DNA of 64,000 nucleotides from Myrica gale. Lineage: Eukaryota; Streptophyta; Magnoliopsida; Fagales; Myricaceae. The position numbers and the translations under genes were made by a program. The notes below the pieces were generated by a model. The model was not told the DNA's origin, made no database searches, and was given only the letters and a program-made list of their open reading frames with translations. The number at the start of each line of letters is the position of its first letter. Position 1 is the first letter of the stretch. Shown in pieces: positions 45,077 to 58,269 of the stretch. The DNA lies in NCBI GenBank assembly GCA_963930655.1, contig OZ005606.1:10632501-10696500 (forward strand), read 5' to 3'.

Positions 45077-48000
45077 ATGGATTTCTCATCAATTCAAAGA
45101 AGTCGCTGTCCGGAGCTGTTCGTCGCTGTTTCTCTGCTATTCTCTGCCATTGTGATCTCCACCACCAATGCTTCAATCCACATCTACAACAACGAACCCT
45201 TCAGGGAAGTCGGCAACGCTTACCTTCTCTCGGGTGGGAGCGAAGGCATCGTTTCGTCTCTCACTGTAGACAACTCCGCCCCTTCATTCACGCGTGATGA
45301 CCGTTCTTATATCCGGTACTCTCTCACATATATATACACATAAATGTATGTATAAACCACTCGTTGCTCTCTTTTATCAAGACTTTGTAATGATTTGGTG
45401 GAATTGGTTAGATCTGAGGTTACTATGTGTGCCTTTCTTGGCTTTTATTTCTCACTGGTTGATGAGAAGCTTGGAGGAAAGTGAATATAATGAAGTGTTT
45501 GGATATCGATACCGATTTACATTGGTAGGAGTATGAAGCCAATGCGTGCCTAATACTAGTAAAGAAAATTTTGAATCTTAATATTTGCACCTTTCAATGC
45601 GTGCCCTATTGGTGAGACATCAACAGAAAAAGACTTACTCTTTTGCCGTAGTCGACAGTCAAAACTGCAGGGCTACCAACTAAATTCGTAGCAAAAAAAA
45701 AGAGAGAAAATTCCTATAGTTCCATTAAGAACGAAGACTCTTATCCTTTACGAGTATGAATCTTTATCTTTTTCGTTTTTATTCATTTCTAATTGTTTGG
45801 CAAATCCGATTTCACTTTGTGTTTCTGGAGTCTTTGAATTTACCATGAAGAGTGTTTTGATTTCTTCGATCTTCGTTTTCTCACCAATTGATGGCTTCTT
45901 GCAAATTTCATAGTGCAAAAAGCTAGGCAGAGAACTATTTTTGATGATCCAAGTGGATGACTACATAGAGCAGCATGTTTGATTTAGTTCTCGTTCTATA
46001 TTCATTCATGCTGACATTTTCTTTTTCTGGTCACATGCATGCTGACACGTGAGCAAGAATTTGAATATCTGTTCGTGTAAGAAATTGGACAATGTTTTCT
46101 GAATAATGTTCTCTGCGTGGTGATATGACCAAGAACTAGTTGTAAAGATATATGTATATGCTCTTTCAGTAGGCCGTGAGTTGGTAAGATTTTGCATATG
46201 CTATTGCTTTCTTTAAACTTTAAACTCATTGATCTGTGTGGTCTATCTGTACGTGCAAATCTGTGGCATTTTCAATTCAAACAGATTTGAGAATATCACC
46301 TTCTGGAGGAGCAAGGCTACAGCTGGCCGGCATTCAGACATGGAGCACAGTTCAGGGTTGGTACAAGTTATTATTTTTGAGGCGGTGGATCGTAATGATA
46401 TAGGTGGTTCTGCTTACGGTGGACAACGAGCTATATGCTGCACCTCTGATCTTGCTAAATTGGAAGGTTGTAAGCAAGGTGAAGTCATTCGGAGGCCTTC
46501 AGTAACAGATATTAACTGGCCCATTGTTGTGAATGTACAGTTTAGTGGGAACTACTTATCTACAAAGATTGCTTACAAGGAGGTTCCCATCACAAAGACT
46601 GGGATGTATAACTTGTTTTTTGTAGCTTGTGATCCAGAGCTCAATGGTCTAACAATGAGTGGGAAAACAATATGGAAGAATCCTGACGGTTATTTACCTG
46701 GTAGGATGGCCCCATTGATGAAGTTTTATGTGTTTATGTCACTTGCTTATCTGTTTCTTAGTGTCATTTGGTTCTCTCAGTACGTGAGATTTTGGAAGGA
46801 CATACTGCAACTTCAGCATTGCATCACAGTTGTTATTGCTCTTGGATTGTTTGAGATGATTCTTTGGTATTTTGAGTATGTAAATTTTGCTGATACCGGA
46901 ACGAGGCCAGTTATGGTTACAACTTGGGTTGTAACAGTTGGAGCCGTTAGGAAAACAGTTTCACGCCTTCTTATCCTGTCTGTTTCAATGGGTTATGGAG
47001 TTGTGCGGCCCACGCTTGGTGGTCTTACCTCAAAGGTGCTTCTTCTTGGGATAACTTACTTTCTGGCATCTGAGTTGCTGGATATCACTGAGTATGTGGG
47101 GACCATCAATGATATATCAGGAAGAGCAAGGCTCCTTTTAGTTCTCCCTGATGCTTTCCTAGATGCATTTTTGATTTTATGGATCTTTACATCGCTTTCG
47201 AGGACACTAGAGCAGTTACAGGTATCGATTTTTACCAGAGATTTGTTTCTATCTTGTTACTGATTTTTTTTTTTCTGATTTGATCATAGTAAAATGTCAC
47301 TTCTTATTTATTTTCCTGTATCACACACAGTATCTTGCTTTGATACCATATTACCTCAGAAACTTGTATAATTTCTGTCCAGGCAAAAAGAAGTTCCGTT
47401 AAGTTGGATATTTATAGGAAGTTCTCAAATGCATTGGCGGTGATAGTAGTTGCCTCAGTCGCTTGGATAGGATACGAGGTATGGATTATAATTTAGAATG
47501 TAAATTAACGTTGATTTATTATACTCCGTCAACATAAGATCTTATTGACTGCATGGTGAATCATTGTGATCTTCCTTTTTCTTTTTTGGGTAGGGGAGGA
47601 AATGGAGATGGACCTACGGAGTTTTTATATGTTCTGTTTCTTTTTCTTTTCTTTTCTTTTTTCACCAGGGGGTGGGGTTGTGTTGGTAGGGCTATAGAGT
47701 GAAGTTTATAGGACTTACATATTGCCATGCGTTAATATGTAACAAGTTTGCTTCACTAGGGCTCCTCAGGGTAAAACTGTAACTGTTTTATATCATCTTT
47801 AGGTCATCCGTGAAAAGTAGTTCATATGTAATCTATCAATTAGTTTTCATTGGGAAGAGCTTGTTAAAAATGCAGTATGGCAGAATTTGGTGCTATCCAG
47901 AGCTTTTTTGTGGACTGCATTTTCTGAGAGTTCTCTGGTAGACGGCGTTGCTTATGGTTAAGATTACTAGCATAGGAGGAGAAATCGCTGGTCAACTCCT

Positions 48001-49806
48001 TCCTTCCCCCCTTGGTTTCAAGCTCTCTTTGAATTTCATACGAATGCGTGCAACCAAATTCAAGTTATTTTGGGACTTGAGGTTAGAGAAGTAGAAAAGC
48101 CTTCCACATCACATTCTATGCCTACCAGCAAGTCATTTATGGTAGGAACACCTCCACCTCAATGAGCGATTTGTTGATTTTATTTATACGAGCTAAACCT
48201 CATTCTGCTGACCGTTCAGACCTGTTATTGTATGAACCTCCCGAGTTGCTGAATGACTAGTACCTTGTGCCAAAAAGGAGATTATAAATAAACTCTCAAG
48301 TACTTTGCCAAGTTTTTGTCCCTGCTAGTAAGTGGAAAATCTTCATTTATAGAGTACGCTTGACCCTAAGAGACAAGGAAAAGGAACATGTAAACTATAT
48401 ATTTTGGGGTGTTTGCCTTGTCATCGGGAGGAAATGAAGAGAAATTGAGGAACAGAGTGGAAAGCGATAATATCTTCTAGGCCTTGTTTCTCCAGTTATT
48501 CTTCACTTGTAAATTGCTAACAAAAGGAGTCGTAGGTTCCTTGTTCTGCAAACCAAAAGCTGAGTTTCTTTGCTTAAAGGGAGGTTTCTGACAGAATAGT
48601 GTAAGAGTCGCTTATTGCCCTTTTTTTGTGTATACTTGAATCCCCTTTATCTGTATCTCTTTTCCATTTATGTTCAATTTTTTTCTTGCTTTTGCAAGAA
48701 TCCTTTTTGTTGTAAGGATTGTTTTTTATGAGTTTCTACTTTAATGTAGTATTTATCAACATGTGATCAGGCTAGTTAGTTTTGATTGTAATCTATCCGA
48801 GAAGCTTTCTTCCACAGGTTTACTTCAAAGCAACAGATCCATTCAATGAGCGATGGCATAGTGCTTGGATCATCACTGCCTTTTGGGACATTCTTGCATT
48901 CGCATTGCTCTGTGTAATCTGCTATCTCTGGGCCCCATCTCAGAGCTCTCAACGGTAGATTCTGATAAGCAAACACATCTATAGTCAACAATTTGGTCGT
49001 ACTTCTTCTTAATTGAAACTTCTAATGCAGAAATATGTTGTTTGAAATGGTAGTCTACTCAAGAATGCTCTGAGAACAATTGATTCTAAAATTCCACCTC
49101 CAAACCAGTAAAGAAGATTACTTGAGGATATTCGAAACGTCTATGTTTGAAACCAAATCCAAATACTCAGAAAACTCAGAAATTATCCCCTGTAGGTAGC
49201 CTGGTAAGACATCCTTTGTCATGAGAGAGAACCTGGTTATGTTGCAGGGTTCAATTCATAAATCTTTCCTGGAGTTGTGCTATCAATCTGAACTTTCTCT
49301 GAGCTGCCTAGTTCGTAACTAAAGCATCATAAGAACTCGAAGAAATATCTCGAGTAAAAGAATTGTCAGAAGTGGGAGGTACAGATATGTTTGCCATCTA
49401 CACTCTTTAAGGTTGTTGCTGGTCCTTTTTTATTTCCTACAGAAGTGGATGAGAATCAAATTCCTCAAATGTCACATTGTTTGACTGTTTGGTCTTCTTG
49501 TTTCTTTCTGTTCTTTTTTATCCGAAAGGAAGTAACAGAAAGTGCTCTTAATGTCTCAGTGTTCTGAGGTTGGTTAAATAATGTGAAATCCCTCAAACTT
49601 ATGTTTAATTTGACTTTTACTTCCAACAATAATGCAGGTATGCTTACTCAGAGCAAGTGGGAGAAGAATATGATGATGAAGAAGCACAATCTCTAACCAG
49701 GGGAAAGGGGGAGGGTGATGTCAGTTTAGTCAAGCTAGAGAAGAATGTGGGAACAGAGGGTGATTTGGAACAGGACGACGATGCGGAAGAGGACAAAAGA
49801 GAATGA
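45077..49806 (+). CDS. TMEM87-like seven-transmembrane (GOLD/LU7TM family) protein
   Basis: Five exons, 45077-45315, 46285-47221, 47383-47478, 48818-48954 and 49638-49806, join in phase through GT-AG introns to 525 residues. There is a signal peptide (about residues 1-33), then a lumenal domain with SIHIYNNEPFREVGNAYLLS, RAICCTSDLAKLEGCK and VACDPELNGLTMSGKTIW. Seven hydrophobic segments follow from MAPLMKFYVFMSLAYLF to AFALLCVICYLW, and the cytosolic tail is acidic (YDDEEAQS, EQDDDAEEDKRE). By family it is a Golgi/endosome membrane protein thought to act in trafficking or as an ion-conducting or receptor-like protein; the plant role is not settled. The length fits plant members. The next gene, ALG6, is convergent. 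Exon 1 has a damaged duplicate at 13603. Confidence 0.9.
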
Positions 49807-50766
49807 TTGTTGAAGAAATGTGATCCTGGCTAGTGTTGTCTAGTGCTCTTGTTAGCATGAGCTCTTGGATTGAGATCAACCAACACATCACGGATAAACG
49901 TCTGTTGGTTAAGTTATGGACCCTTGGCGTGCAAAGATGGTGAGTGTAAGATCTTGCTAAAGTGTTCTACCTCAAAAGGATGCATATTCGATCTTTTTTC
50001 CTTCCTGTACTAGCTGTTTCTTTGTGCTTGAGAAAAATGGGATCGAAGTCTTGGTTCGTCCATGTGTGGCGCGAGATGCCCTATCCCGGTTTAGTGGTTG
50101 GAAATGAGAAGATTGAGCTTAAGGAAAAGAGTCAGTTGTATTTAGCAGAGAGTCATGTTAAAATTAATTGTTTCCTTTCACCAGGAGATTTGTAACAGAT
50201 GTTTAACATTTGTAACAGATGTTTAACCATGTGATTAATTTTCAAATGAGAATTTTTGGCATCTGTGTGTTTGGTCTGCGTATTCTGAGGTTGAGAATAA
50301 TTTGTTCGTCTGGTAAGCAAGGAAACCAACAGTCGACACGGCATACAACACCACTGTCGAAAAATCGGTAGAATCCCACGAAGAACAAAACAATTGACGG
50401 TTGAGACATGTTGTAATGAACAAATACATAATTAACCAAAACTAGAGGAAAAGGATAAACAAAAACAAAAACGTATACAAAGCAGTAGAAGAACCTCATC
50501 TATATAAGGAAATAACGTTATGAGTATTTGAACGCTACACCATCTCCTCATCTTCGATTATTTTGACGACTAGAATCCGTTACGTCGGATACTTGGACAT
50601 CCCACCTGAAGGTTGTGCTCAGTTGGCCGACGTTGGGCAGGAAGAGAGAGGCAGCGAGACAGATTTTGGTTGTTGGTTTCTCAATTTCCTGACGTTGCTC
50701 CTCTCAATAAATCAACAGAAAGGATTCACTTACAAGTTTCCCGCCTCCATATCCGTCTTCAAAGGA
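49807..50766. other. convergent 3' intergenic region
   Basis: Holds the 3' UTRs of the TMEM87-like and ALG6 genes. An 18-base unit (TTTGTAACAGATGTTTAAC) is nearly tandemly repeated at 50190-50226. No gene seen. Confidence 0.5.
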
Positions 50767-53528
50767 TCAAAGAAGCTTCTTTTCTTTATCCGTCAAATTG
50801 GAGCCTTTCGACAACATCCATTGCTTTGCATTGGCGTAAAAAGTAAGCACCAGGAATTGTGAGAAGCAAAGAAACATAATCATAGCTTCAAAAAGGAAAG
50901 GATATCTAGGTGGGGCTTGCATGGTTAAGTAAACAATATGAAGAGCAACGGAGCAGAACACAAGTAAGGTTGTTCCAAATGGCTTGAAGGAACGCGTCTC
51001 CTTTCTGTCTTGTCTTCTGGTGGGCGCATGATAGATTAGGATGAAGAGAGCAGATACTGCAACGTATGGCAGAATCAGGTTGTCACGACATAGAAGAGGG
51101 AACATAGAGCACAGGGCATAAATGGTAATCCATTTAAGAAGGAAAGGTTCTTCCAGTGCTAGAAGGCTTGCGGGCAGAAGAGGCAGCAAAATTGACTTCT
51201 CATGCACTGCAAATTAAATCATCAGCCAGCAATGCCAAGAATTGTTACATAGTTACTATGGGGAAAAAAAGACCTAATAAATATTAAACCCAAGTGAAAG
51301 AACCAGGAATTGGGACCCACCTTGGAATGAAAACAAGTAGAACGAAAATGCACTATTCAGCAGTCCATAAAGAAAACCTTGGTTGCTCGGAGCCCACATC
51401 TGCTGAACCATCGAAGGCAAACAAGCAGAAACAGTTGCACCAAGGCTGAGAAGCTTCAGTGATTGTGTTGTGAAGATTCTCTTCCATTTTACGAGAACTG
51501 AAGTGGTGCACCAAAAGTTAGCCACATAGTCCACGTATATGCCCCTCTCAAAAGGAGCAAGACGAGAGAGAACCTGGATGTTCAACCAAGCTTGAAGAAC
51601 TCAGTAAGGATTGGTAAGTCAAAAATGAACAACTTCTGTGGGTCACCTCAACTATATGTATCCTATTCAGCGTTCTCAACAGTAAAAAAAATTTGTTAGA
51701 AAATAATCTTGCGAATGTTCTTTGGACCAAATGACATCTCCTCACAGAATAAATAAAGGGTGGAGGGTAAGGTTACTGGTGGAATCCAGTATGGGTGTAT
51801 GTCCTATCCCCCAACTATCTTTACACGAAGTGACCACTCTACTCTAGAGACTCAAATTTTACAAATCTGTGCTTGTGGCTCAATACTTCACTATTGCCCC
51901 CAGACACTTGCCCTAATATATTTTCCCTTCCCAATATGGAAGGATGATACTCATGGATGCTTCAACCTCTTAAAATGCCATTTTTAACATCCTTTTGGAC
52001 CAGTGCCAGTTCATTTTATATGACATGACTACTTCTTTTTCCCCCTTGCTCAGAATTGCACCAACTTGTTAAACAGAAAGAATCCAAAATAGTGAGTCGC
52101 AGAGGGCAAGCCAGAGATTTATAGCATAAAAATAGGAAGTATGGATAGTCGTATAATCAGTTTATCAGGCCAGGAATCGTGTAAATAGTTCCACAAAGAA
52201 TTATGCTGTTAAGTTGTTGAAAAAATAGAAGTAAATATACGATGTCTTTTTACCCTTAAAACGGCTTCCATAGAGTGGAGATAAGGCCACCAAACAAGAG
52301 CAAATGTTCCCAAGACCACAAGGCCCAGTTTGGATATCTCAAGAAGTGGATCCTGGCGCCTTAGGCATTTACCGAAGAGATGGCAGAAAAATGCAGGTGC
52401 AAAATAGGCGGCCATCTGCACTAAAGCGCAATAAAACATGCACCAAAGACAAATAAGGTGGCAGGAGTGAAGTAAAAGACAATATATATATATATATATA
52501 AGTTCATTAGTAGAACCAATGAACTCGTTAGGAATGGAACACGATGCACGAAGATCAACATTAGAAAGGACCTGTTTATGGTTGAGAGCAAGACTGAACA
52601 AGAAACAAGCTACTAGCTCTTTGTTAGAGAGAACAGCAGCAACAGCTCCAACAGTGAGTCCCAGGCTAATACAATTGTACTGACAGATTCAATAAGGATG
52701 CAACATCAACATTAGTAATCGAAATTCCTTAAAATTTCACATGTAGGAAAAAAGCAGGTGGAAAAAGCAACGGGAAACTCAGTTTTGAACCTGAAAATGA
52801 CCATGATCTGTTAGCATCAGACATGGGTTCAATAACATAATTGCAATGTGCCAGGCTATGTCAGTTTTTTGGACATGTGGTCGACGACTGTAGCATACAC
52901 CAATAAAATAGAAAACTGCAGGAAAGAACACCAGCACATCAGAGGATAGAACCGTCCACCTCATGAGAAGTTTTCTGCACAAAAGAGCATGGACAACATT
53001 GAGAAAGCTCAAATAATTAGCACTGCTGATCAAGTAAGTTCAAAATTGAAGCATGTGGAAAGGAAAAGCTGTTAAGCAAAAGTCTGATAGTACAAACCCA
53101 AGGTAAGATTCATGGCCTCTAGATGTGAAAAGAGAAACTGATTCAGGATGGAAGAATTTGAGAAATACACCATGGATATAACTCTGGTAGGCAGTGAGGG
53201 GAGGGTAGTCAAGTCCCCAGTAGCTGAGATCATTGGTTGTGCTGTTAAGATACCATTCCTTAACTGGCAAATTAACAGTGATCTCCATCCAATGCCTCTG
53301 CGCCTCAAAATCCCCATACTTGGGAGGATTTCCTGCACCAGAATAAGGATGGAGAGATACCGCCACTCTCACTAAAAAGGCAGACACAGCAATGCAGAGA
53401 AACGAGGCCGCAACTCCCCTGTGAACCAGCCACCACCAAGGGTCGTCTTCAACAATCTCCTGCTTCTCTTTCATCACCTTCCTCCCCCTGTTCTCCATCT
53501 CTCTTACATTCCCCAGCTCCAAGCCCAC
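50767..53528 (-). CDS. ALG6: ALG6, dolichyl-P-Glc:Man9GlcNAc2-PP-dolichol alpha-1,3-glucosyltransferase
   Basis: Six minus-strand exons, 53098-53528, 52791-52974, 52572-52679, 52254-52415, 51321-51573 and 50767-51206, join in phase to 525 residues, close to the usual ALG6 length. ALG6 sits in the ER membrane and adds the first glucose to the lipid-linked N-glycan precursor, using dolichyl-phosphate glucose on the lumenal side. Signature pieces are GDFEAQRHWMEITVNLPVKE, WYLNSTTNDLSYWGLDYPPL and LTAYQSYIHG in exon 1, LLMRWTVLSSDVLVFFP and LTDHGHFQYN in exons 2-3, MAAYFAPAFFCHLFGKCLRR in exon 4, and VHEKSILLPLLPASLLALEE at the exon 5/6 join. Multiple transmembrane helices are evident. The start at 53528 gives the longest frame; an in-frame ATG ten codons in (MENRG) is possible. 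It diverges from PYM. Confidence 0.93.
52483..52501. repeat. (TA)n microsatellite in ALG6 intron
   Basis: About nine TA units in the intron between exons 3 and 4 of ALG6. Confidence 0.9.
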
Positions 53529-54424
53529 TGAGTTTCTAATTTCTTTTCAGTAACCTGTATAACAGATCCAGAGAAAAACTATTAAAAGGGCTATCAGGAA
53601 CATATGAATGTATCAACTGTTGCCTTCCCACAGAACAGCATATGGGATCACAAATTGTATGATGCAAATCAGGAGGAGGCAAGCTTCCAAGCCACAATTT
53701 CTTGAACCCCGCTTTACGGAGCAAAAGACAACATGAACCTCAAAAACATGAAGGATATTTCTTTTCCGTGCATAAAGCAGGTAAAATTATGACCACTCTA
53801 CATCAACAGGCAAGACCCCCAGTTTCAGTAAGAACTGTATGTACAATGCTTTTGGCCAACTAGAAAGAACGCCAGTGTGGGTTGCACAAACAGCTATCTT
53901 AGGAATCTCAAGCGGCAATGACAACTACTTTGATCCTCCTACGAACTAAACCTGGAAAAAGCTAAACAAAAAACACAAGCCTCAACGCAATTTGTCCCCT
54001 AACAACTATCAATGGAATTACATGGCCTTATCTGAACTTAAACAGAAAATCGAGACCCCTACAAGATGTACTATTCCCATGCCGTCAAATCAGTTAGTGG
54101 GCAAAATCCAATTAAAAAATCAAGTAAACACAGGAACTCATCAAGATGATTATGCCAAAAAAACAGAAGAGCTAATGAAACAATATGACATAACCAGAAT
54201 CGCACCTAACAAATTATCTGATTTATAGGCACAGCCACCAATAACCAAGCAAGAACTGAAAATTTTGACTCAGAGCTTCGGAATGGATCAACTAAACGGA
54301 GGTGTAAGAGAAACAACACGAAGCACGAGAAACAAAAGAAGTAACAGATTAAAGAGAGTTGTGAGCCAAAGTACCAAGTTGGGACGTCGTTTTGCCAGAT
54401 CTCGGAGTCGCTGGAAGAGAAAGT
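53529..54424. other. ALG6 upstream region
   Basis: Probable ALG6 5' UTR and promoter, read on the minus strand. The short open frames here show no recognisable domain. No other gene seen. Confidence 0.4.
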
Positions 54425-55333
54425 GTATGTTTAGTTTTGTTTTCGCTTTTAAATTGAGATATATCTTTTTTAGTATTTATGAAAATGATGCGGCTGATAA
54501 AAATGATGTTTGAAAGTTAAATGTTTTAAATTTATTTTCTTAAAGTATTTGAAAGTAAAAAAAAATATGTTTGAAAAAAAGATTTTTGTGACTGAAATTT
54601 TTATGAATTTTAGTAAAAAATATTTTATTTTTATATTGTTTTTCACAAAATTTGAAACTAATGATTAAATAAAAAAAGGGGTTAATGACCAAAATAGTCT
54701 CTGAGTTTTATGCTCATTATCGATTTGGTCCCTAGATTTCAAATTTGATCACATAAGTCCTTAGGTTATCCTCATTTATCGATTTGGTCCTTCTGTCCAA
54801 TTCTGTCTCCTCCGTGCACAGTCAGCTAACGGTGGGTCACGTCACCACCAATAATATCGCGACACGTGTATGCTTTTTTTAAAAAAGAAAAACACGTCCA
54901 CTTGGCATATTCGTAAAAAAAAATCTCGAAGGGGGGAGACCATATCTGGGCTCCCTTGGTCGCGCGAATGGGGGTCTCCCCCGTTCGAGAATTTTTTTTT
55001 TACGAATATGCCAGGTGGATGTGTTTTAAAAAAAAAAGCATACACGTGTCGCGATATTATTGGTGGTGACGTGGCCCACCATTAGCTGACTGTGCACGGA
55101 GTGGACGGAAGGACCAAATCGATAAATGAGGATAACCTAAGGACTTATGTGATCAAATTTGAAATCCAGAGACCAAATCGATAATGGGCATAAAACTCAG
55201 GGACTATTTTGTTCATTAACCCTAAAAAAATTCTAAAGATTAAAATAATTTTTACATAAAAAAAATCAAATTGAAAAACGTTTTTTAAATTTTTTTAAAA
55301 AAAACATTTTGAATACCCTTGACCAAACATAGC
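54425..55333. mobile_element. Tourist-like MITE carrying nested foldback element 3
   Basis: AT-rich arms 54425-54678 and 55223-55333 have inverted ends (TGTATGTTTAGTTTTG at the left, complement of CTATGTTTGGTCAAGG at the right). Foldback element 3 sits inside. The arrangement copies that at 29583-30535. Outer target duplication not established. Confidence 0.55.
54679..55222. mobile_element. Mutator-type foldback element 3
   Basis: 544 bp, nearly all inverted repeat: GGGTTAATGACCAAAATAGT at the left mirrored by the right end. The flanks TAAAAAAAG (54670-54678) and TAAAAAAAT (55223-55231) match at 8 of 9 bases, fitting a 9-bp Mutator-type duplication. Each arm carries GACACGTGT (G-box CACGTG at 54863-54868 and 55043-55048). 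The GC-rich centre contains ATCTGGGCTCCC (54944-54955), also found in the centre of element 2. It lies about 0.4-1.0 kb upstream of PYM and 1.2-1.7 kb upstream of ALG6. Confidence 0.8.
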
Positions 55334-55638
55334 TTGAGACTTGAGCTCCCAATACCCATAATCATAAAGCATCATCAGTAAGTACCCCATGATCTATTTC
55401 CAGCAGTTCTTGGTACCATTAACGTTGGGCCACTGAAGAACATATCCACTACAAAACCGATAAAAATGAAATGGTCTGAGTTTAGTTGGGTTTGGTTCCA
55501 CTAGGAAGTCGGGTTTGGTCCGCATCGCAAAGACCCGGAAAGAGAAGAAGAAGGAGGGAGAGAGAGAGAGAAAAGATCCAGTGTGTTCACAGGCTATTGA
55601 ACACCAACAGTGGGAAGGTCTAAAGGCTGGGCAAGATC
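55334..55638 (+). promoter_or_regulatory. PYM promoter and 5' UTR region
   Basis: The proximal part is GA-rich (GAAGAAGGAGGGAGAGAGAG near 55545-55570), as is common in plant leaders. No TATA box stood out. Confidence 0.4.
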
Positions 55639-58238
55639 ATGGAGACTAGCAATGGAGGAGAAGGAAGAGAAGAAGAACAGCTGACGCGATTAGAGGAGCT
55701 GAGCAAAAATCTCAAAGAAGGGGAAAGAATTCTCGCGCCCACTAGGAGACCCGATGGTACCCTCCGGAAGCCCATCCGGATTAGGGCCGGTTATGTCCCT
55801 CAAGAGGAAGTCGCCATTTACCAGTCCAAAGGGACCCTGGTACGTCCCCATCCTGGTCCCCATTGTTTGCTAGCTGGGAAAGCTCCGGAATTTTTAGGCT
55901 GACTATGATATCAGCTTTTTATGTCGTGTTTTCCTTTTCTTTTCTTTTCTTTTTTGGTTTGTATCTATATACATATGCTTACAGGAGTAGGCAAAACCTG
56001 GAACGCCATCTAGCAAATCGAAAAGTTTTTGGCTTCCTTAATAGTTAATCCATGTACGTGAGTTCGAGAGTATAAGGTTGTAATCCCCTGTTTCATGATT
56101 TTATTGGTTCGTGACGAAAATTCTGATTCGCTGGTAATTTGGTGGGAGTAAAGGATGTAATTGATTGGACGCGTTTTGTTGAGTCATTTGATTTAATAAA
56201 GTTGCGTTATTTATTTTCTTTGGGGCCTGGCAACTTAAAAGGTGCAAGAGCTTCTAGGTTATTTTATATATTCTGTTTTGTTTCTACGCTTAGGTTACAG
56301 TTTGAGGACGGAAGCATAAAATATGATCAAAATCCAGATCACTTATCTATGCCAAGTGATACTTTTTTTGGTCTAAATTCCGAAGAGGTGTTTTCTAAAT
56401 GAAGAAAAGCATTTGTTTCAAAGTTTAGATCCTTTGAATTCTCAGCATGCAGGTTGTTCTATGTGGCTTTGTTGTCTCAATTTGATTTCTGTTGTGGCTT
56501 TGTGACGCAGTTGAAAAAGGAGATGGCCGCACAGGTGGGACCTCCAGGTTATGATCCTGAATTGGATACAAAACCCAAGACTAAAGCGGGAAAGAGGAAT
56601 GAGAGAAAGAAGGAGAAGCGGCTACAGGTACACTATTCAACTTTGTTTCTTCTTTTGTTTTGGGCAGCTATGTGTGTTTCCTTTATTATGTCTAAGTAAT
56701 TCTTTTGGGTTTAGGCAAGGTGGCAAAGAGAGCAATTGGTTCTTAAACCTTTTTATTTTCCCTCTCTCTCATCCCCCCTCCCCCTCCCTCATTGTGAATG
56801 CATGGTTTTCTTATTGTCTGTGAATCCACAGGTTTCTGTTGCGAGCTCAAGATTTCTTTATCTCATGGATATTAAGCTTTTGGTATATTGGATTATCACC
56901 TACATAACAGGCTCACAGCTTTATATCTCCCAGTTACTTTTCCTTATCTATCCATGTACTGAACTGTATTTGCAGAGGCAATTTAGCTCAGATATTATAC
57001 TGAACCGACCAGAGAAAACAAAAATAAACTCTCTGGAGTTCTGGCCATAGCTAACCACAGGCCTTCAAACATGTAGCTATGTTTTTCTGGGGCATGCAGT
57101 CCATTGATGCACATAACAAAAAAAAAACTGTATTTTGATTTGCTTCTATGCACTTGCATTCACGAGTCATTATTGCTGGACAGGCTTAAGCACAAAGCTC
57201 AGCTTGGTATCTTGCCTTAGGATCCTCATGTGGAATGTTGTTGATAAAAACTGAAAAAACTGCAGTTGTTTTGCATTGATCAATGTTTTTTTAACTTTAG
57301 TTCCTGATAATCTCATGCTTATTGCTTGTTTGTTTTCTGTGATTTCTTGTAGGCTGCACTTGAAAAGGATAAGAACTTGGATGTAACTGGGGAGACAGAA
57401 AAGGAAGAGGCTCCAACTGTTGCAGATTTAGGTAACGGAGTGGAATCTGTCAAGCAGCTAACATCTCAGATGAATGAGCTAGGTGTTTCCTTAAATGATA
57501 CTGTAATTACACCTTCCTTGGAGTCAATGGAGGGTTCAAATTCAGGAAATCCAGTTCAAGAGATAGACAAAAGAATTCGAGCACTTAAAAAGAAGGTAAG
57601 ATTCATGCATTTAGCCTTCCTTTCAATCAGAAAGACTGTCTATTTTGTTTCTTTTTATAGACCCTGATATTGTGGGTGAGATATACAATTGTCCTTTCCG
57701 GTATTTTGTCAAAAGGTTGCTCGAAGTTTTAACACTTTAGCCTTTGGTAACAGTGTATAAAATGCCTGATCATGGGAATAGTAAGGAATAGTTATCTCTA
57801 GGATGCAAGAGAAGAGTGGTAACCTAGGACAAAAAATGAAAAGCCACAAGAAGTGAACACTGGAAAATTAGACTGATAGAACCCTGTGGAAGAAATCAAC
57901 TTCCAAATAGGTCAGACATTGAAAGAATTCGTGTTGGGTCCTATCATAATCCCACTCTCAAAAACACCTGTCATGTCTCTTCATCCCAGATGCTCTGCTC
58001 TCTAAATAGCAAATGTGCTTGTACATGTGTCTTAAGCATTAATCTAGCAAGATGTAAACTTAATCTCATTGTCAATCGAAACGAATCGTGTTCTGCACAG
58101 TACAATTGAATTGAATTCATTACTAATTTGTTTCTTTCCTAGCAATTGAAGTCACCTTTCACATAATTTCCACTAATAGAATGCAGTTGAGTTCTAGCCC
58201 TTGTCTGATTCCAAGTGGAGAGTAAGAAAACTGATGAA

Positions 58239-58269
<31 letters not shown>

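Noticed and set aside
53992-54513. Two plus-strand frames of about 80 codons upstream of ALG6
   Set aside because: No motifs and no start or splice context; probably ALG6 upstream or UTR DNA read in the wrong sense.
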